NCBI GenBank assembly: GCA_903772945.1 | Contig: CAICTM010000100.1 | Coordinates: forward strand, 57,195 to 121,194 | Source of the DNA: Seminavis robusta | Lineage: Eukaryota; Bacillariophyta; Bacillariophyceae; Naviculales; Naviculaceae | Length of the DNA stretch: 64,000 nucleotides | Direction: 5' to 3' | Shown here: positions 1 through 10,009 of the stretch, piece by piece | Position numbering within the stretch: the stretch's first letter is position 1 | Layout: every line of letters starts with the position of its first letter | Position numbers and translations under genes: made by a program | Notes under the pieces: model-generated | What the model saw: only the letters and a program-made list of their open reading frames with translations | Told to the model about the DNA's origin: nothing | The model's database searches: none

Positions 1-660
1 GAAACCAATCCTCACGCACCCAGAATCGGCACCAGCCGAGCTCCAGGGTTTGGAGCTTGCCGACGTGGTGTGGAAAACATTACCGATGACCAACACCCGT
101 TGTACACAGCGGGTGACATTCGAACAGCCTGTGGAGGCAAATACCAGTTTCTCAATGCTCCCAACTACACAACATTCTCTGGGTTTCACATGCACAATTT
201 CTTTGTGGATTTTGAAGCACTTCGCTTCAAATATCTTACATATGGCCATCCAGTGCCGAGAGCAATGACCATGCCACTGGAAAAGTTGAACGCCGATGTC
301 GAGTTCATGATCCGGTGTGTCAAAAACCAAACGGATGCACCCGAGGAAGATCAAAGGGAAAAGAAGGATCAGAACCCTCTGCGGGAACCAGGGGGTGTCG
401 ACGCTGCATTACCTCCCTTACCAATCTACTTTATGGACAAGGATTACCGGGATCGAAAACACAATGCAATCAAGGTTCAAATTGAACAAGATGAAAAGCG
501 ACGACGAGAGCGACTGAAGATGGGCCCTATAGAACAAGAGGTTGAAGATGCATCTGAGGAGCTCGAGGAAGCAAAGCGGCTTGTGTGGGCAAAGGAAGCA
601 CATTTGGAAAAGCTAAAGAAGAAACTGAGTGAGGCTAAAAAAGGTAGTACCAGGAGATAG
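1..660 (+). CDS. 3' end of an unidentified gene, possibly glycosyltransferase 17-like (partial)
   Basis: The reading frame is open from the left window edge to a TAG at 658-660, so the true start lies outside the window. A compact domain comes first, with runs such as GFHMHNFFVDFEALRFKY and DVEFMIRCV, followed by a charged region from about 330 to 660 ending in a Lys/Glu-rich coiled coil. The Gly-Phe-His, Phe-x-Lys-Tyr and Tyr-Gly-His spacing faintly recalls the C-terminal part of GT17 N-acetylglucosaminyltransferases, but this is only an inference. In the first 70 bases a second frame also looks codable, so an exon junction or frameshift near the edge is possible. Coding is credible from composition; function is unknown. 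Confidence 0.55.
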   Translation, partial: ETNPHAPRIGTSRAPGFGACRRGVENITDDQHPLYTAGDIRTACGGKYQFLNAPNYTTFSGFHMHNFFVDFEALRFKYLTYGHPVPRAMTMPLEKLNADVEFMIRCVKNQTDAPEEDQREKKDQNPLREPGGVDAALPPLPIYFMDKDYRDRKHNAIKVQIEQDEKRRRERLKMGPIEQEVEDASEELEEAKRLVWAKEAHLEKLKKKLSEAKKGSTRR

Positions 661-1183
661 CAAAAACTAAACTAGTAAATTTTGACAGATTTTTCCTGTT
701 TGACGACATTCTTGTTTGGACTGCGGGGCGATGAGGCTACACGTGCATGTCAACCATGGATTTGAAATGATTTGCGCCGCAGCCCCTCATCCAACGAAGG
801 CCTTGCCCCAAGTGTCCTCCTTTAGAATAAGGTTGAGCTTTCCTGGATGGACTCGACTCGTCACTCTCTAAAATAATAACTACTAGTAAAATAGTCCCGC
901 ATGTGGGCGCATTTGCGTCGATTACCGGTACGATGTACCGGTGTCCTGCTTTCGGATACAGATTAGGTCGCACATTTGCTTACCGGTACTACTACCGGTA
1001 TGGGACGTCATGATGTGATCACCGAACCCCGAAGATACCACCATATCCAGGACATGTCATTGTGTTCACATGTTGGATCTTGCAGCTTCAGCAGCACATC
1101 CCCTCGGCAACTTCCAAGAATAATGGGTTTATTTGAACTAGCTAGTCATAGAACCCATCATTGAATTGGTGGAAGCAAACGAA
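661..1183. other. Intergenic, palindrome-rich
   Basis: No credible gene. Four TACCGGT-type words lie at about 924-1000, including a pair flanking TACTAC. This is probably the 3' flank of the first gene plus the promoter of the beta-propeller gene at 1184. Confidence 0.5.
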
Positions 1184-2536
1184 ATGAAGTTTTGGTTATC
1201 CTTTCTTTCGGCCTTGGCCATCGGTCGAAGTAGTCTGGCTCAAGAGCTTATCTTTCAATATCGAGTGCCCGGCACCATCTCAGCTTCCGCAACAGTGGAG
1301 GGGGTAGCAGAGGTGAACGGCCATGTATTTGTCATTTTCAATCGTCAAGGCACTGGTTCGATCACCAAACTGAGCTTGGCGGGCCAGGAACTTGGCGTCA
1401 CTGCCAAGAATCAAAACCAAACCATCTTTGGCCGTGGCCTGAAGGCTTACCCCGCCAAGGATGGAGTAGTAGCTTTGACAACCGATAACACCAAGCCTGA
1501 TGCCGACATTAGTGCCAAAGTGTTTTCGGCCGAGAATTTGGAGGTGACCCTGGATACTGTGACTGGTATGAAGGGGAACGTTGGCTGCTTTTTGGTGGCC
1601 AAGACATCTGGCGATATCGTAGTCAGTTCCAATACTGCCCTGACAACGGCTATCGGTGGGATCAATTCCAATGGCGACAAAAAGTTGACTGTGGATGCCC
1701 CATCTCCGGCTGCTGCTAAAGTTATCGACTGTCCTATCCTCTCCGCCGACGAAAGCACTCTGTATTATGTGGAAACAACTCCAACCTTTGAAAACTTTAT
1801 TCAATCCATCAACATGGCAGATGGTGCACTCATAGCGGCATCGAGTCCACCCTTTGGGATCGTGCAAAGAGGGCCTGCTTTGTCTCCAGACGGTACTCAT
1901 GTCTATGTCTCAGCCGTGAAATCGAGCAACACAGAAACCACCAGTGGATCTGAGAATTACCTATCTCGATTCAATGCCGACAGCCTCACGGAACGATTCG
2001 ATGTGGCGACAGAAAAAAGGTATACAAGTTTTGTACAGAATCCACTGGTATCGCCGGATGGAACCATTGTGTATCTGTTTGCCGTCGATTTCATTGTTGC
2101 CGTGCAGGCCAGCGACGGGACGACTGTCTGGGAGTTCGACGTGACCGACACTTTGTACACACCGCCGTATCTGTCCAAGGACGGCAGTCAACTCATTTTT
2201 GCCCGTATCACCCGTCCCGAAAGTCTCTTGTTTCTGGATGCCCTCACGGGCGAAATCCTCGGGACGCCATTGGTACTCCCACAACATCTAGTGTTGGGGA
2301 TCGCACTAGTCGTTGTGAATGAAGCGGAAGATCGGATCTATGTCACTGTCCCAGGGGGTGACTCGGTGTTCGCAGTCACCAATCCCAGCATTGCGACATT
2401 GGTGCCAACACCCGAAACAGCCGCACCCACATCCTCTGGAAGAAAAGTCGGCAACGTCCTTGCTATCATTGACACTCCAATGACGATGATTGCTGCATTT
2501 GCCCCAATGGTGATGGTCTCCTTGTTTTGGTTTTGA
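1184..2536 (+). CDS. Secreted beta-propeller (PQQ/YVTN-like) protein
   Basis: A 450-residue protein. I chose the ATG at 1184 because a clear signal peptide starts there (MKFWLSFLSALAIGRSSLAQ); no ATG lies further upstream in frame. The body is made of repeated beta-strand blades with motifs such as SADESTLYYVETT, LSPDGTHVYVSA, VSPDGTIVYLFA and LSKDGSQLIFA, which match the S-x-D-G-x-x-(V/I)-Y blade motif of YVTN/PQQ-like seven-bladed propellers. After about residue 410 there is a Thr/Pro linker and a hydrophobic tail ending in FWF, which could be a membrane or GPI anchor. No PQQ ligands or active-site residues can be assigned, so a binding or structural role outside the cell is as likely as catalysis. 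Single exon. Confidence 0.8.
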   Translation: MKFWLSFLSALAIGRSSLAQELIFQYRVPGTISASATVEGVAEVNGHVFVIFNRQGTGSITKLSLAGQELGVTAKNQNQTIFGRGLKAYPAKDGVVALTTDNTKPDADISAKVFSAENLEVTLDTVTGMKGNVGCFLVAKTSGDIVVSSNTALTTAIGGINSNGDKKLTVDAPSPAAAKVIDCPILSADESTLYYVETTPTFENFIQSINMADGALIAASSPPFGIVQRGPALSPDGTHVYVSAVKSSNTETTSGSENYLSRFNADSLTERFDVATEKRYTSFVQNPLVSPDGTIVYLFAVDFIVAVQASDGTTVWEFDVTDTLYTPPYLSKDGSQLIFARITRPESLLFLDALTGEILGTPLVLPQHLVLGIALVVVNEAEDRIYVTVPGGDSVFAVTNPSIATLVPTPETAAPTSSGRKVGNVLAIIDTPMTMIAAFAPMVMVSLFWF

Positions 2537-2760
2537 TCGGACTTGGTAGGCCCCGGACGCTCGCCCGCGATTTTTTAAGAGAGTACGGTACGTACTGTAA
2601 GAGTTCCTTGGTTCTGCGAGATTTCTTTTGCTTTAGATGAAGTTTATTTATTTAGTTCTACCGTTGCGACGTTTCATTAAACATTTCAAGAGTCCACTCG
2701 TACTGTACCAAAAATTTGCGGTGCTACATAGCTAGCTTGCTTTGTTCATTCCTGATATGT

Positions 2761-4170
2761 CTACTTGCCCTTACTCAGCACCACTAAAGAACCAAGAACA
2801 TCCTTGCCCTGATTCTTTCGAATAGCGCAAACCTTGTGGCCACAAAACTCCAATCCAACATCGGCAGCCAAACATTCAATGTATGCTTTGGAATGGGCAA
2901 ATCGGGCACATTCATGCAAAACATAGTCGACCGTGGAATCCTGGTCAAGTTCCAGTAGTTCCGTGGAAAAGGCAAACCGACCATTGGCCGACAGTGATTG
3001 ATAGGCCGCCACAAAGATATCCTGAAGATCTCCAATGTACACAAACACATCACAGGCAGTGATCAGGTCGGTGTCTGCCTTTTGTGACAGGCCTTGCAGG
3101 CAATCGCCTTGGATGGTTTCGTCGTACACCTTTCGTTCCTTGGCTTTGTCCAACATGTCGGGAGAAAGATCCACTCCAACAAAGTGACCCGCTACGCAGT
3201 CTCGAAAGGCCTTTCCCGACAGACCCGTGCCACAGCCTAGATCCACCGCTCTTTGGGCCCAACCGGATTTTGTGTTTGCCACCTCATCCACAAGTTTTCG
3301 TAGCTCGGTGGGAGTGGTGTAGTTGAGAGATTCCAGCAGCAAAGTGTCAAATCGAGGTGCAAAGGTGGAATAGAGACCCACAATGTAGTCTTGGGGGCAT
3401 TTCTGGAGCGTTGTGGTGTCACTCAAGGTGGCCAACCAGAACTGTGCCATGCTCCACTTGCCGTGTTTTTGGGGCAGTGCGTCACAAACCTTTTGGAAGT
3501 GCTTTGAGGCTCGTTCTTGGCTGATTTGGGGAGGTTGTTTCTTGCGAAAGAAGAGTCCTAATCGATATTCCAATTTGGCCAACTGTTCTGACATATTCTC
3601 TGATGGTGGCAGTGTGGTTTGCTGCTGCTGCCAGGCCTCGTCCAGTGTCTTTGTAATATCGGCATAGGTAGCTTCTTCCTTGGCATTCAAGGGTCTCTTG
3701 CTGGGATGTTTGGAGGAGGAACTTCCCAGTGTCCCTCGCACAAGACGAGCTTCCTGATCTCGTGGCTCTACCAGCAATCGCACCAAGAGTGTGGCTCGAG
3801 CGAGAACGTGTTGAGGTTCGGTCGTTCTGGCAATGGCCTCGTGGAGGGAGGATTGACGGTCGCCAAAGTCAGGCAAAATGGTGGATAGGGCCGCAAATCC
3901 AAACGGTTTCTGCGGCGCTGTGGTTGTGGCGTTTTGGGCAAGAGAAATGGCTTCTTCCAGCAGTGCCGGGTCTGGTAGATTGTCCACTTTCTTTAACTTG
4001 CTCTGTGTGGCCAAGAGATAGGCTAGCTGGGACATGATCTTCGCATTTCTTGGCTTTTTGACAAGGACCCGCCGTAGAGACTCGATTTGAGCCGTGGCAT
4101 CTGCCACCGGCGCGTTTTCTGTTTCGTTATCTTCGTCAACGCTGCACTTGACATGGTCCGAACCATCCAT
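2761..4170 (-). CDS. TPR-like domain fused to class I SAM-dependent methyltransferase
   Basis: A 469-residue protein starting at the ATG complementing 4168-4170. Residues 25-250 are helical and resemble degenerate tetratricopeptide repeats. Residues 260-469 are a class I methyltransferase: motif I reads VDLGCGTGLSGK (about 309-320), the acidic ribose-binding loop is VGVDLSPDML (331-340), and ACDVFVYIGDL plus LSANGRFAFSTELLE follow as motifs II and III. This order (helical repeats, then a methyltransferase of the type 11/12 group) is known from predicted TPR methyltransferases whose substrates are mostly uncharacterised. No signal peptide; probably cytosolic or organellar. It is transcribed divergently from the DUF4419 gene across a 558-bp shared upstream region. 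Confidence 0.85.
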   Translation of the reverse strand: MDGSDHVKCSVDEDNETENAPVADATAQIESLRRVLVKKPRNAKIMSQLAYLLATQSKLKKVDNLPDPALLEEAISLAQNATTTAPQKPFGFAALSTILPDFGDRQSSLHEAIARTTEPQHVLARATLLVRLLVEPRDQEARLVRGTLGSSSSKHPSKRPLNAKEEATYADITKTLDEAWQQQQTTLPPSENMSEQLAKLEYRLGLFFRKKQPPQISQERASKHFQKVCDALPQKHGKWSMAQFWLATLSDTTTLQKCPQDYIVGLYSTFAPRFDTLLLESLNYTTPTELRKLVDEVANTKSGWAQRAVDLGCGTGLSGKAFRDCVAGHFVGVDLSPDMLDKAKERKVYDETIQGDCLQGLSQKADTDLITACDVFVYIGDLQDIFVAAYQSLSANGRFAFSTELLELDQDSTVDYVLHECARFAHSKAYIECLAADVGLEFCGHKVCAIRKNQGKDVLGSLVVLSKGK

Positions 4171-4728
4171 CCTTCATCGGTAGTGGCCGTGGGGTGGGGT
4201 ATCCAACTCAAGGATGCTCAATGCCCAGTTGGTTGTTTCCAACCATTCATCTGCTCAAGCAAGCGATACTGGTACTAGCTAGTAACTATCCATGGATACT
4301 ACCATCCACACACGATGCTTCCCAGTTTGTTTCAGCCATTCTTTCGCAGAGAGTGCTGGTGCCATCACTATAATGGCGTGACAGCAGGGGTATCTTTTGG
4401 TGTGATTGGCCTTCTAAGTATTTTTGGTGTAATCAGTCTTGGAAAAATTGCGAAAAAAAGATACCTACTAGTACGCAGAAGTGGTACACAGAAATTGCCC
4501 TATTTTTAGAAGAATCACCTTTTTGGCGATTGCACGAGAACAGATGTCTCAGTTCTGTTCCGAACCTCATTGATTTGGATAATACCTCACATCTTTCTCT
4601 TTTTGAATTTGGAGAGGGTTGTCACGTTGTCACTTAGCTACATCAAAGCAGCACCCAACAAAATAACTGCGCAAGAAAATCTTCCAGCAGACATCGAAAC
4701 AACGAGAGTAACAAAGAAGAAAGACAAG
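4171..4728. other. Divergent intergenic region
   Basis: Holds the upstream regions of the methyltransferase (-) and DUF4419 (+) genes. A 64-codon ATG frame at 4315-4509 has one hydrophobic stretch but no recognisable family, so I do not call it a gene. Confidence 0.4.
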
Positions 4729-6363
4729 ATGGAAGATCCCCACCACGACCGCGACGACCAACAAAAGATACCTTCCTCCGACTCGGAAGCTTCTACAACA
4801 GAAGAAGGTTCCCACGGCAAAGAGGGCTTTGTGATCTGTCAAGATGATAGTAGCATCATCGTTTCGGTGCCCCCACCTCCCACCAACAAGAAGAACATTC
4901 TTCTGGCCTTGGGTATCTGGACCGTGATTGCGGCCCTCGTGATTCTGCTACCCTTCGCACTGGTCCGTGATGGCAAGTCGGGCGAGACTGCCGTCGAAAC
5001 TACCACTTCTGCCGTGGTATACGACACCTTTGAGTACACCCCCTTAGATAATGACCAGTGTCCCGGTCATCTCGAGGACGATGCTGGGAACGCCGAAGTT
5101 TCCGACATTTGGGCTTTGGATCTTGCCTTGGGACAGCGCGGGATTGCGGACGAACGTACCTTCGACGTCGAGCCCAGCCATGAACCGTGGGAGCAGGGTC
5201 CAGGAGTCGTCTTTCATGTGGAAACGGTCACGGAAGCACTTCAAGAGGACTCGGCCAAGCCCATTCTCACCAACGACGAAGTCAGGGACCAAGCTCAGCT
5301 AGAAGCCAGCCAGTACTATCAGAATGCCACAGCCGCTGCCACGGTGTACCCACCACCGCCCTTGCCCAATGTGACCCTTGAAGCGCTCAGCAAGAACGAT
5401 ATCCCCTTGGTGTATGCCGGTTCACAGGGATTCTTGGCAGCCTGCATGATGGCCTTTGCGCAGCACTTGCCACTCGCACTGGCGCCCGATCACCTCTGGA
5501 CCATTATCGTGCAGGGATTCGCTCAACATGTGGACCAACATGCCGAAGAACTCCGAGCCCGTTTTGTTGCCCATGAAGGAAAAGCGGAAATCGTCATCAA
5601 GGAGAATCGGCTCGTACCGGGAGAGACACCTGCCGACGAGTGGGAAGAAATGATATTCCCAAAGTTTTCCAAGGCGATTGGAGAGAACATGATCAACAAA
5701 GAAGCCCACGAAACCTTGGCGGGCAAGCACTTTAGCACTTCTACCGCCTCTAGCCATGCCAGCTCTGAGATTGCTCTCATGGCAGCCTTCAAAGGCTACT
5801 TTGAGTACACCATGGTCACCGCATGTGGAATCCCCCAAGTGCGACTTGAGGGAACGCGAGATGATTGGGTCGCGCTCCGTGAGAATGCCGCCAAGTTGGC
5901 AAAGTGGATGATGCCGAACCACCCACAGGGAGAGCTCTGGATCAACGACATTGTCTTGCCCATTCTCGATGAGCTTGTCAAGTCTTATGATGGCAATGTC
6001 AACTACTGCTTCTGGCAGACCATGGTCAAGTTCCGTACTACCGGTGTTGGATCTGGAACCTACGAGTTTCTGAGCGGGTGGCTCGCCACCCTGTTTCCAT
6101 ATTTGAGCCAAAAACCTGGAAAGATGGAGCCCAATCCTCACCTTCGTGGATGGGAAGAGTCGGCCAGTGCTCTTTTGGAGGGACCCAAACCCAGTCACAT
6201 TCCAAGTCAGTTGTCTTCTGTTCCTGTAAACTGGGAGTACCTTGGCCAATTGCTCCCTCTTCATTTCCACGCTGGATTTAGAGGAGTGACACAGGAAGAT
6301 GATGGTACCCTCTCCCCTGTCATGGGTTGGTACGTTACCAATGATCCCGCGATCGCCGTCTAA
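4729..6363 (+). CDS. Membrane-anchored DUF4419-family protein (copy 1 of 3)
   Basis: A 544-residue protein from the ATG at 4729. The frame is open further upstream but has no earlier ATG, and the upstream residues are not conserved in the paralogues. A charged N-terminal tail (1-54) precedes one transmembrane helix (about 56-78, NILLALGIWTVIAALVILLP), then a large domain of the DUF4419 family. Shared landmarks with the copies at 41735-43487 and 57941-59743 are AGSQGFLAACMMAFAQHLPL, APDHLW, GFAQHVDQHAEELR, TACGIPQVRLEGTRDDW, NDIVLPILDE, NYCFWQ.MVKFR, SGWLATLFPYL and the C-terminal LHFHAGFRGV with GWYVTNDP. Topology suggests a type II protein with the domain in the lumen or outside the cell. 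The biochemical role of DUF4419 is unknown. Single exon here. Confidence 0.85.
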   Translation: MEDPHHDRDDQQKIPSSDSEASTTEEGSHGKEGFVICQDDSSIIVSVPPPPTNKKNILLALGIWTVIAALVILLPFALVRDGKSGETAVETTTSAVVYDTFEYTPLDNDQCPGHLEDDAGNAEVSDIWALDLALGQRGIADERTFDVEPSHEPWEQGPGVVFHVETVTEALQEDSAKPILTNDEVRDQAQLEASQYYQNATAAATVYPPPPLPNVTLEALSKNDIPLVYAGSQGFLAACMMAFAQHLPLALAPDHLWTIIVQGFAQHVDQHAEELRARFVAHEGKAEIVIKENRLVPGETPADEWEEMIFPKFSKAIGENMINKEAHETLAGKHFSTSTASSHASSEIALMAAFKGYFEYTMVTACGIPQVRLEGTRDDWVALRENAAKLAKWMMPNHPQGELWINDIVLPILDELVKSYDGNVNYCFWQTMVKFRTTGVGSGTYEFLSGWLATLFPYLSQKPGKMEPNPHLRGWEESASALLEGPKPSHIPSQLSSVPVNWEYLGQLLPLHFHAGFRGVTQEDDGTLSPVMGWYVTNDPAIAV

Positions 6364-6745
6364 TCAATCAAACAAACCGAATGGGAAAGAAACGGCCTCG
6401 ATTCATGTCGAGCTTGCTAGCTTCTGAGCCATTGACTGACTGACTGACTGACTGGCTGCAAGATTTGTGCCGAATCTGCCAGCGATTCAGAACCTTTCGG
6501 AGCGCAAAAGTTGTAGGTTGTGTTTCCTTCGTCGATAAGTGTTACATTTATTCTGCCAGGGATGGCAGTACCGTTACCGGTACATGTACTAGTACACTCC
6601 AGTTCAACTGTCAGTATTGTAGCTTGTATAACATAACTACCGTAACTTGCAAGAGCTGGATGAATGAAGCAACCTCTCCCTAACCTGAGTCTCCGAAGGC
6701 AAAACCTTTTTTTAAGCTTTCGTTGCGCCCAATTGTATAAATTTA
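6364..6745. other. Intergenic, with TGAC microsatellite
   Basis: 3' flank of the DUF4419 gene. A (TGAC)n run lies at about 6433-6453 and a TTACCGGTACATGTACTAGT palindrome-like cluster at about 6576-6595. No gene seen. Confidence 0.5.
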
Positions 6746-7410
6746 CGATTCGATTCCTCACAATTTCAATTTTTGATCGTCACAATTTCAATTTTAATTT
6801 AATTTCCCGAATCCTCACAATTTCATGTTCTTGAATTCTCACAATTTCAACGTTTGGACTTCTCACAATTCCAATTCGCGATTCCTCACAATTTCGATTT
6901 TCTTGATTCCTCACAATTTCAATTCCTCACAAATTCCTCACAATTACAACTTTCCTGATTCATGATTCCTCACAATTTCGATAATATCCGATTTCTCACA
7001 ATTTCATTTTTCCTGATTTCTCACAATTTCATTTTTCCTGATTTCTCACAATTACAATATTTTTCGATTCCTCACAATTTCAATTTTCCGGATTCCTCAC
7101 AGTTTCAATAATTTCCGATTCCTCACAATTTCAAATTCCAGATTTCTCACAATTTCAATTTGCTTGATTCCTCACAATTACAATAATTTCGATTCCTCAC
7201 AATTTCAATTATTTTTCGATTTCTCACAATTTCAATTTTCCTGATTTTTCACAATTTCAAATTTCCTGATTCCTCACAATTCAATTTGTTACCGATTCCT
7301 CACAATTTCAATTTCAATTTTGCAATTGCTCACAATTTTAATTTTCATGATTCCTCACAATTTTAATTTCTCAATTTCATTTTCTTCGATTTCTCACAAA
7401 AACAATTTCT
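6746..7410. repeat. Degenerate minisatellite with TTCCTCACAATTTCAATTTT unit
   Basis: About 26 imperfect copies of a roughly 24-26-nt unit, GATTCCTCACAATTTCAATTTT plus 2-4 variable bases, each carrying the near-invariant word TCACAAT. The unit is AT-rich and no long frame crosses it. It lies between the DUF4419 and tyrosinase genes. Copies differ mostly in the spacer after the core, so unit length varies. Confidence 0.9.
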
Positions 7411-7837
7411 GGATTCGATGATTGAGATTCAGTAAAATTTACTTAATCCAGTCACTCTTTGCTAAAATCGTACGATGTATGATTGAATTCCTCAATGCTC
7501 TCTACAATCTGCCGTTTGTACAGCGTCGGAACTTCCAAGTACCAGGACTCTCTACAGCTTTGGTTGGAGATGTGGGAATACCTTACCGGTAATGTAGCTT
7601 GCATAATCTCGTTTGGTTTAGCTTACATGTTGCCAAAGGAAGCAACAACCGCAGTGAGCTACATGTACCTTGTGTGTGCGGCAATTTGCACAGACGCAAC
7701 ATCGTCAATCATGGTCCTTTTGCACGACACAAACCTCAACCACAAGAGGTAAACTTTCTCTATCGGTACCATAGTTGTTGGGGCTTCAGGAAAGGTCACA
7801 AACAAGATTTTCTCTAAAGTGGCAACTTTACGAAACG
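7411..7837. other. Upstream region of the tyrosinase gene
   Basis: No convincing gene. Contains one TTACCGGTAA palindrome near 7582. It probably holds the tyrosinase promoter and 5' leader. Confidence 0.4.
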
Positions 7838-9244
7838 ATGCTTCACTCCAGGATTCTCACTGCATTTCTCTTTCTTCTCACCCGACGTGTCGCGGCCGAC
7901 AACTCGATAGCCTTTAGCCATCCATTGAGGCCGGTTCCGGAACCTTTGGGCTGCTCTGACGACGGCATGGGGTGCCCGTCTTGTGAAGCGGATGAAAGGA
8001 ACTGCAAGTCACGGGTTAGACGCAGCTGGTCTCGCCTGGGCAACGTCGAGAAACAAAGGTTCTTTGATGCCATTAACGTCATGAAGAGTACCCCCAAGAG
8101 CGAGGGTCGGGAACTGTATGGATTCGACTTTACTCCGTACGATGAGCTTATTCTTCAGCATGCGGCTGCAGCCAACGACCCCCGCGGAGACCAGGGCCAT
8201 CTCGGTCAGCACTTTTCTCTGTTTCATCGGCTTTTCCTGCTCAAGTTCGAGAACTCTTTGCTGGCAATTGATCCGCAAATTGAGGGTTTACCCTACTGGG
8301 ATATGCGCGAGGGCCCCGACGTCGTCTTTGGGCCTTCCCCGATATCCTTCGGCAGTTCCACTGGTCAAGGTTCTAACTACGAAGTCACTGATGGAGCCTT
8401 TGCCAACTGGGATGTAGCACCCTTAGACAGCCAGTTGCTGCAAAGCCGGAGCCTCTACGAAGGGTTCGATGATATCTTCAGCAACTATACCGGAACAACG
8501 TTGCTTCGCACAACCAACGTGCCCACGACATCATTGGTTCGCTATCCTGTCTGTGATGGAGGCAATGACGTTGGTCCTTTGACTTACAGCCAAGCAGACT
8601 ATGAAACTTGCGCAAATCAAACCACATTTGGCGACTTTCACTGGTGTTTGGAGAGCGAGAGTACCAATGGAGTTCACTCTATGGCGCACTTTTGGATCGG
8701 ATCTGCCGACAGTAACGAATATGGCTTCGGCTGCCCTTCCTTCTCACCTCCCAACTTGACCGAGTCCGGCGCCCGACAAGGTGACTATATTGACAAATCG
8801 ACGTCTCCCAACGACCCCATCTTTTGGCTCCATCATAGCTTTGTAGATATGCTGACCATGTCATTCATGAGACGAAATGAAGCAGGGGACAGATTTTGGT
8901 CCTTTAAAGCTTCCGATGAAAACGGGACGACCCCTCATGTGGAAGGTACCTTTCTCCGCGATGTTGTAAGCTCCGCTTGGCCGTTTGAAGGGTCTGAAAC
9001 TTTGAACGATCCAGAAGCAGGCTCACCACCTCAGGGCCCTCTCAAGTATTGGGAGGTCATGTGCTGGGTTGGTCCCACCACTGCCATCTACACTTACGAT
9101 GTCTTTGGCGACGAAAGTTGCGAAGCAATAGTTATGGAGGAGGAGGAGGATGGGGCACAAGATTCAGGAAATCCATATCTTCTTCACAGCGTGCACCCCC
9201 TGCTGGGATTTCTTCTCTTCGAAGTGCTGGCGGCCTTCTACTAG
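7838..9244 (+). CDS. Secreted tyrosinase / type 3 copper oxidase
   Basis: A 468-residue protein. The ATG at 7838 gives a signal peptide (residues 1-20, with LTAFLFLL). A Cys-rich segment (C39, C46, C49, C56) follows, then the binuclear copper domain. CuA ligands are best assigned to H108, H121 and H130, since the H121-H130 spacing of nine fits the family. CuB ligands are H280 and H284 (GVHSMAHFW) and H332/H333 in NDPIFWLHHSFVDML, the classic DPxFxxHHxxxD signature. The family oxidises phenols to o-quinones, or catechols only in catechol oxidases. A short hydrophobic tail (about 448-468) may anchor it. Roles in wall or extracellular polymer cross-linking are possible but inferred. All six copper ligands appear present, so it should be active. 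Confidence 0.9.
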   Translation: MLHSRILTAFLFLLTRRVAADNSIAFSHPLRPVPEPLGCSDDGMGCPSCEADERNCKSRVRRSWSRLGNVEKQRFFDAINVMKSTPKSEGRELYGFDFTPYDELILQHAAAANDPRGDQGHLGQHFSLFHRLFLLKFENSLLAIDPQIEGLPYWDMREGPDVVFGPSPISFGSSTGQGSNYEVTDGAFANWDVAPLDSQLLQSRSLYEGFDDIFSNYTGTTLLRTTNVPTTSLVRYPVCDGGNDVGPLTYSQADYETCANQTTFGDFHWCLESESTNGVHSMAHFWIGSADSNEYGFGCPSFSPPNLTESGARQGDYIDKSTSPNDPIFWLHHSFVDMLTMSFMRRNEAGDRFWSFKASDENGTTPHVEGTFLRDVVSSAWPFEGSETLNDPEAGSPPQGPLKYWEVMCWVGPTTAIYTYDVFGDESCEAIVMEEEEDGAQDSGNPYLLHSVHPLLGFLLFEVLAAFY

Positions 9245-10009
9245 TAGATCATGGAAACAGGATAGTTAGCTAACGGACTACTCTAGTAGTACTGTACTAG
9301 TAGCTTGCGAGAACTCCTTCTGAACACAACTTGCCCGAAACAAAACGCACTGATCGCGGTAGCTAGCTGGCTAGAAGGAAGCCCGCCTTTCGGTGGGCTA
9401 TGAAGATGATGGGCTATGCTATGAAGATGATGCAATTGCAATCGGGTTCCCAACTATCCCGCAGTTGTTGTCCGAGAGCTGGGGGACGGAGAGATCCATT
9501 GCCCACTGTGTTTTGTGGAGGCCCCCCTTGCTTTGGCACTGAATTTCTCCATCCCCCTGGTCCACATCAGAACGGCTCAAGTTGATGCGTAAGATACCCA
9601 AGAGGTCCCGATTTTCATGCCACCTGTCGCCTCAAAATATCCGGGAGGTAAAGTAAACTATGAAGTTTATTTTTTATCATAATACCTTTACTCCCAGCTT
9701 ATAGCTGGCACGAATGAGCAACGTGGCCATCACCGGTGCTTTTCTTTCAAACACCTTTGCTGACAATGACACTGTAATGCTTGCGTCGTATGCATCATCT
9801 ACTATCTGTCTTTTCTGCCGAGGAGTCAACCACAAGACACGGCCGAGTCATTGCTTCTTGTCTGCAGACAGCATCAGGATCGGAGTCGAGTCAACCAAAG
9901 ACAGGTAGATTCATAGATTCCAATTTCCTTTTCTACAAGAATCAATCACAAACAACATCGTATCAAGAACCCTTCGAGCACACTCAGCAAACAAACTTTC
10001 CAACCGACC
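9245..10009. other. Intergenic, with a small hairpin
   Basis: No gene supported. An 8-bp stem (AGCCCGCC/GGTGGGCT, one G-T pair) with a TTTC loop lies at 9380-9399, followed by two copies of CTATGAAGATGAT. The end of the region is the 5' leader of the Mpv17-like gene. Confidence 0.4.

Noticed and set aside
5422-6270. 282-codon frame on - inside the first DUF4419 gene
   Set aside because: The plus frame is conserved in two paralogues; the minus frame is not.
9380-9399. Bacterial-style terminator hairpin
   Set aside because: The window is eukaryotic, there is no downstream T-run, and the hairpin is short.
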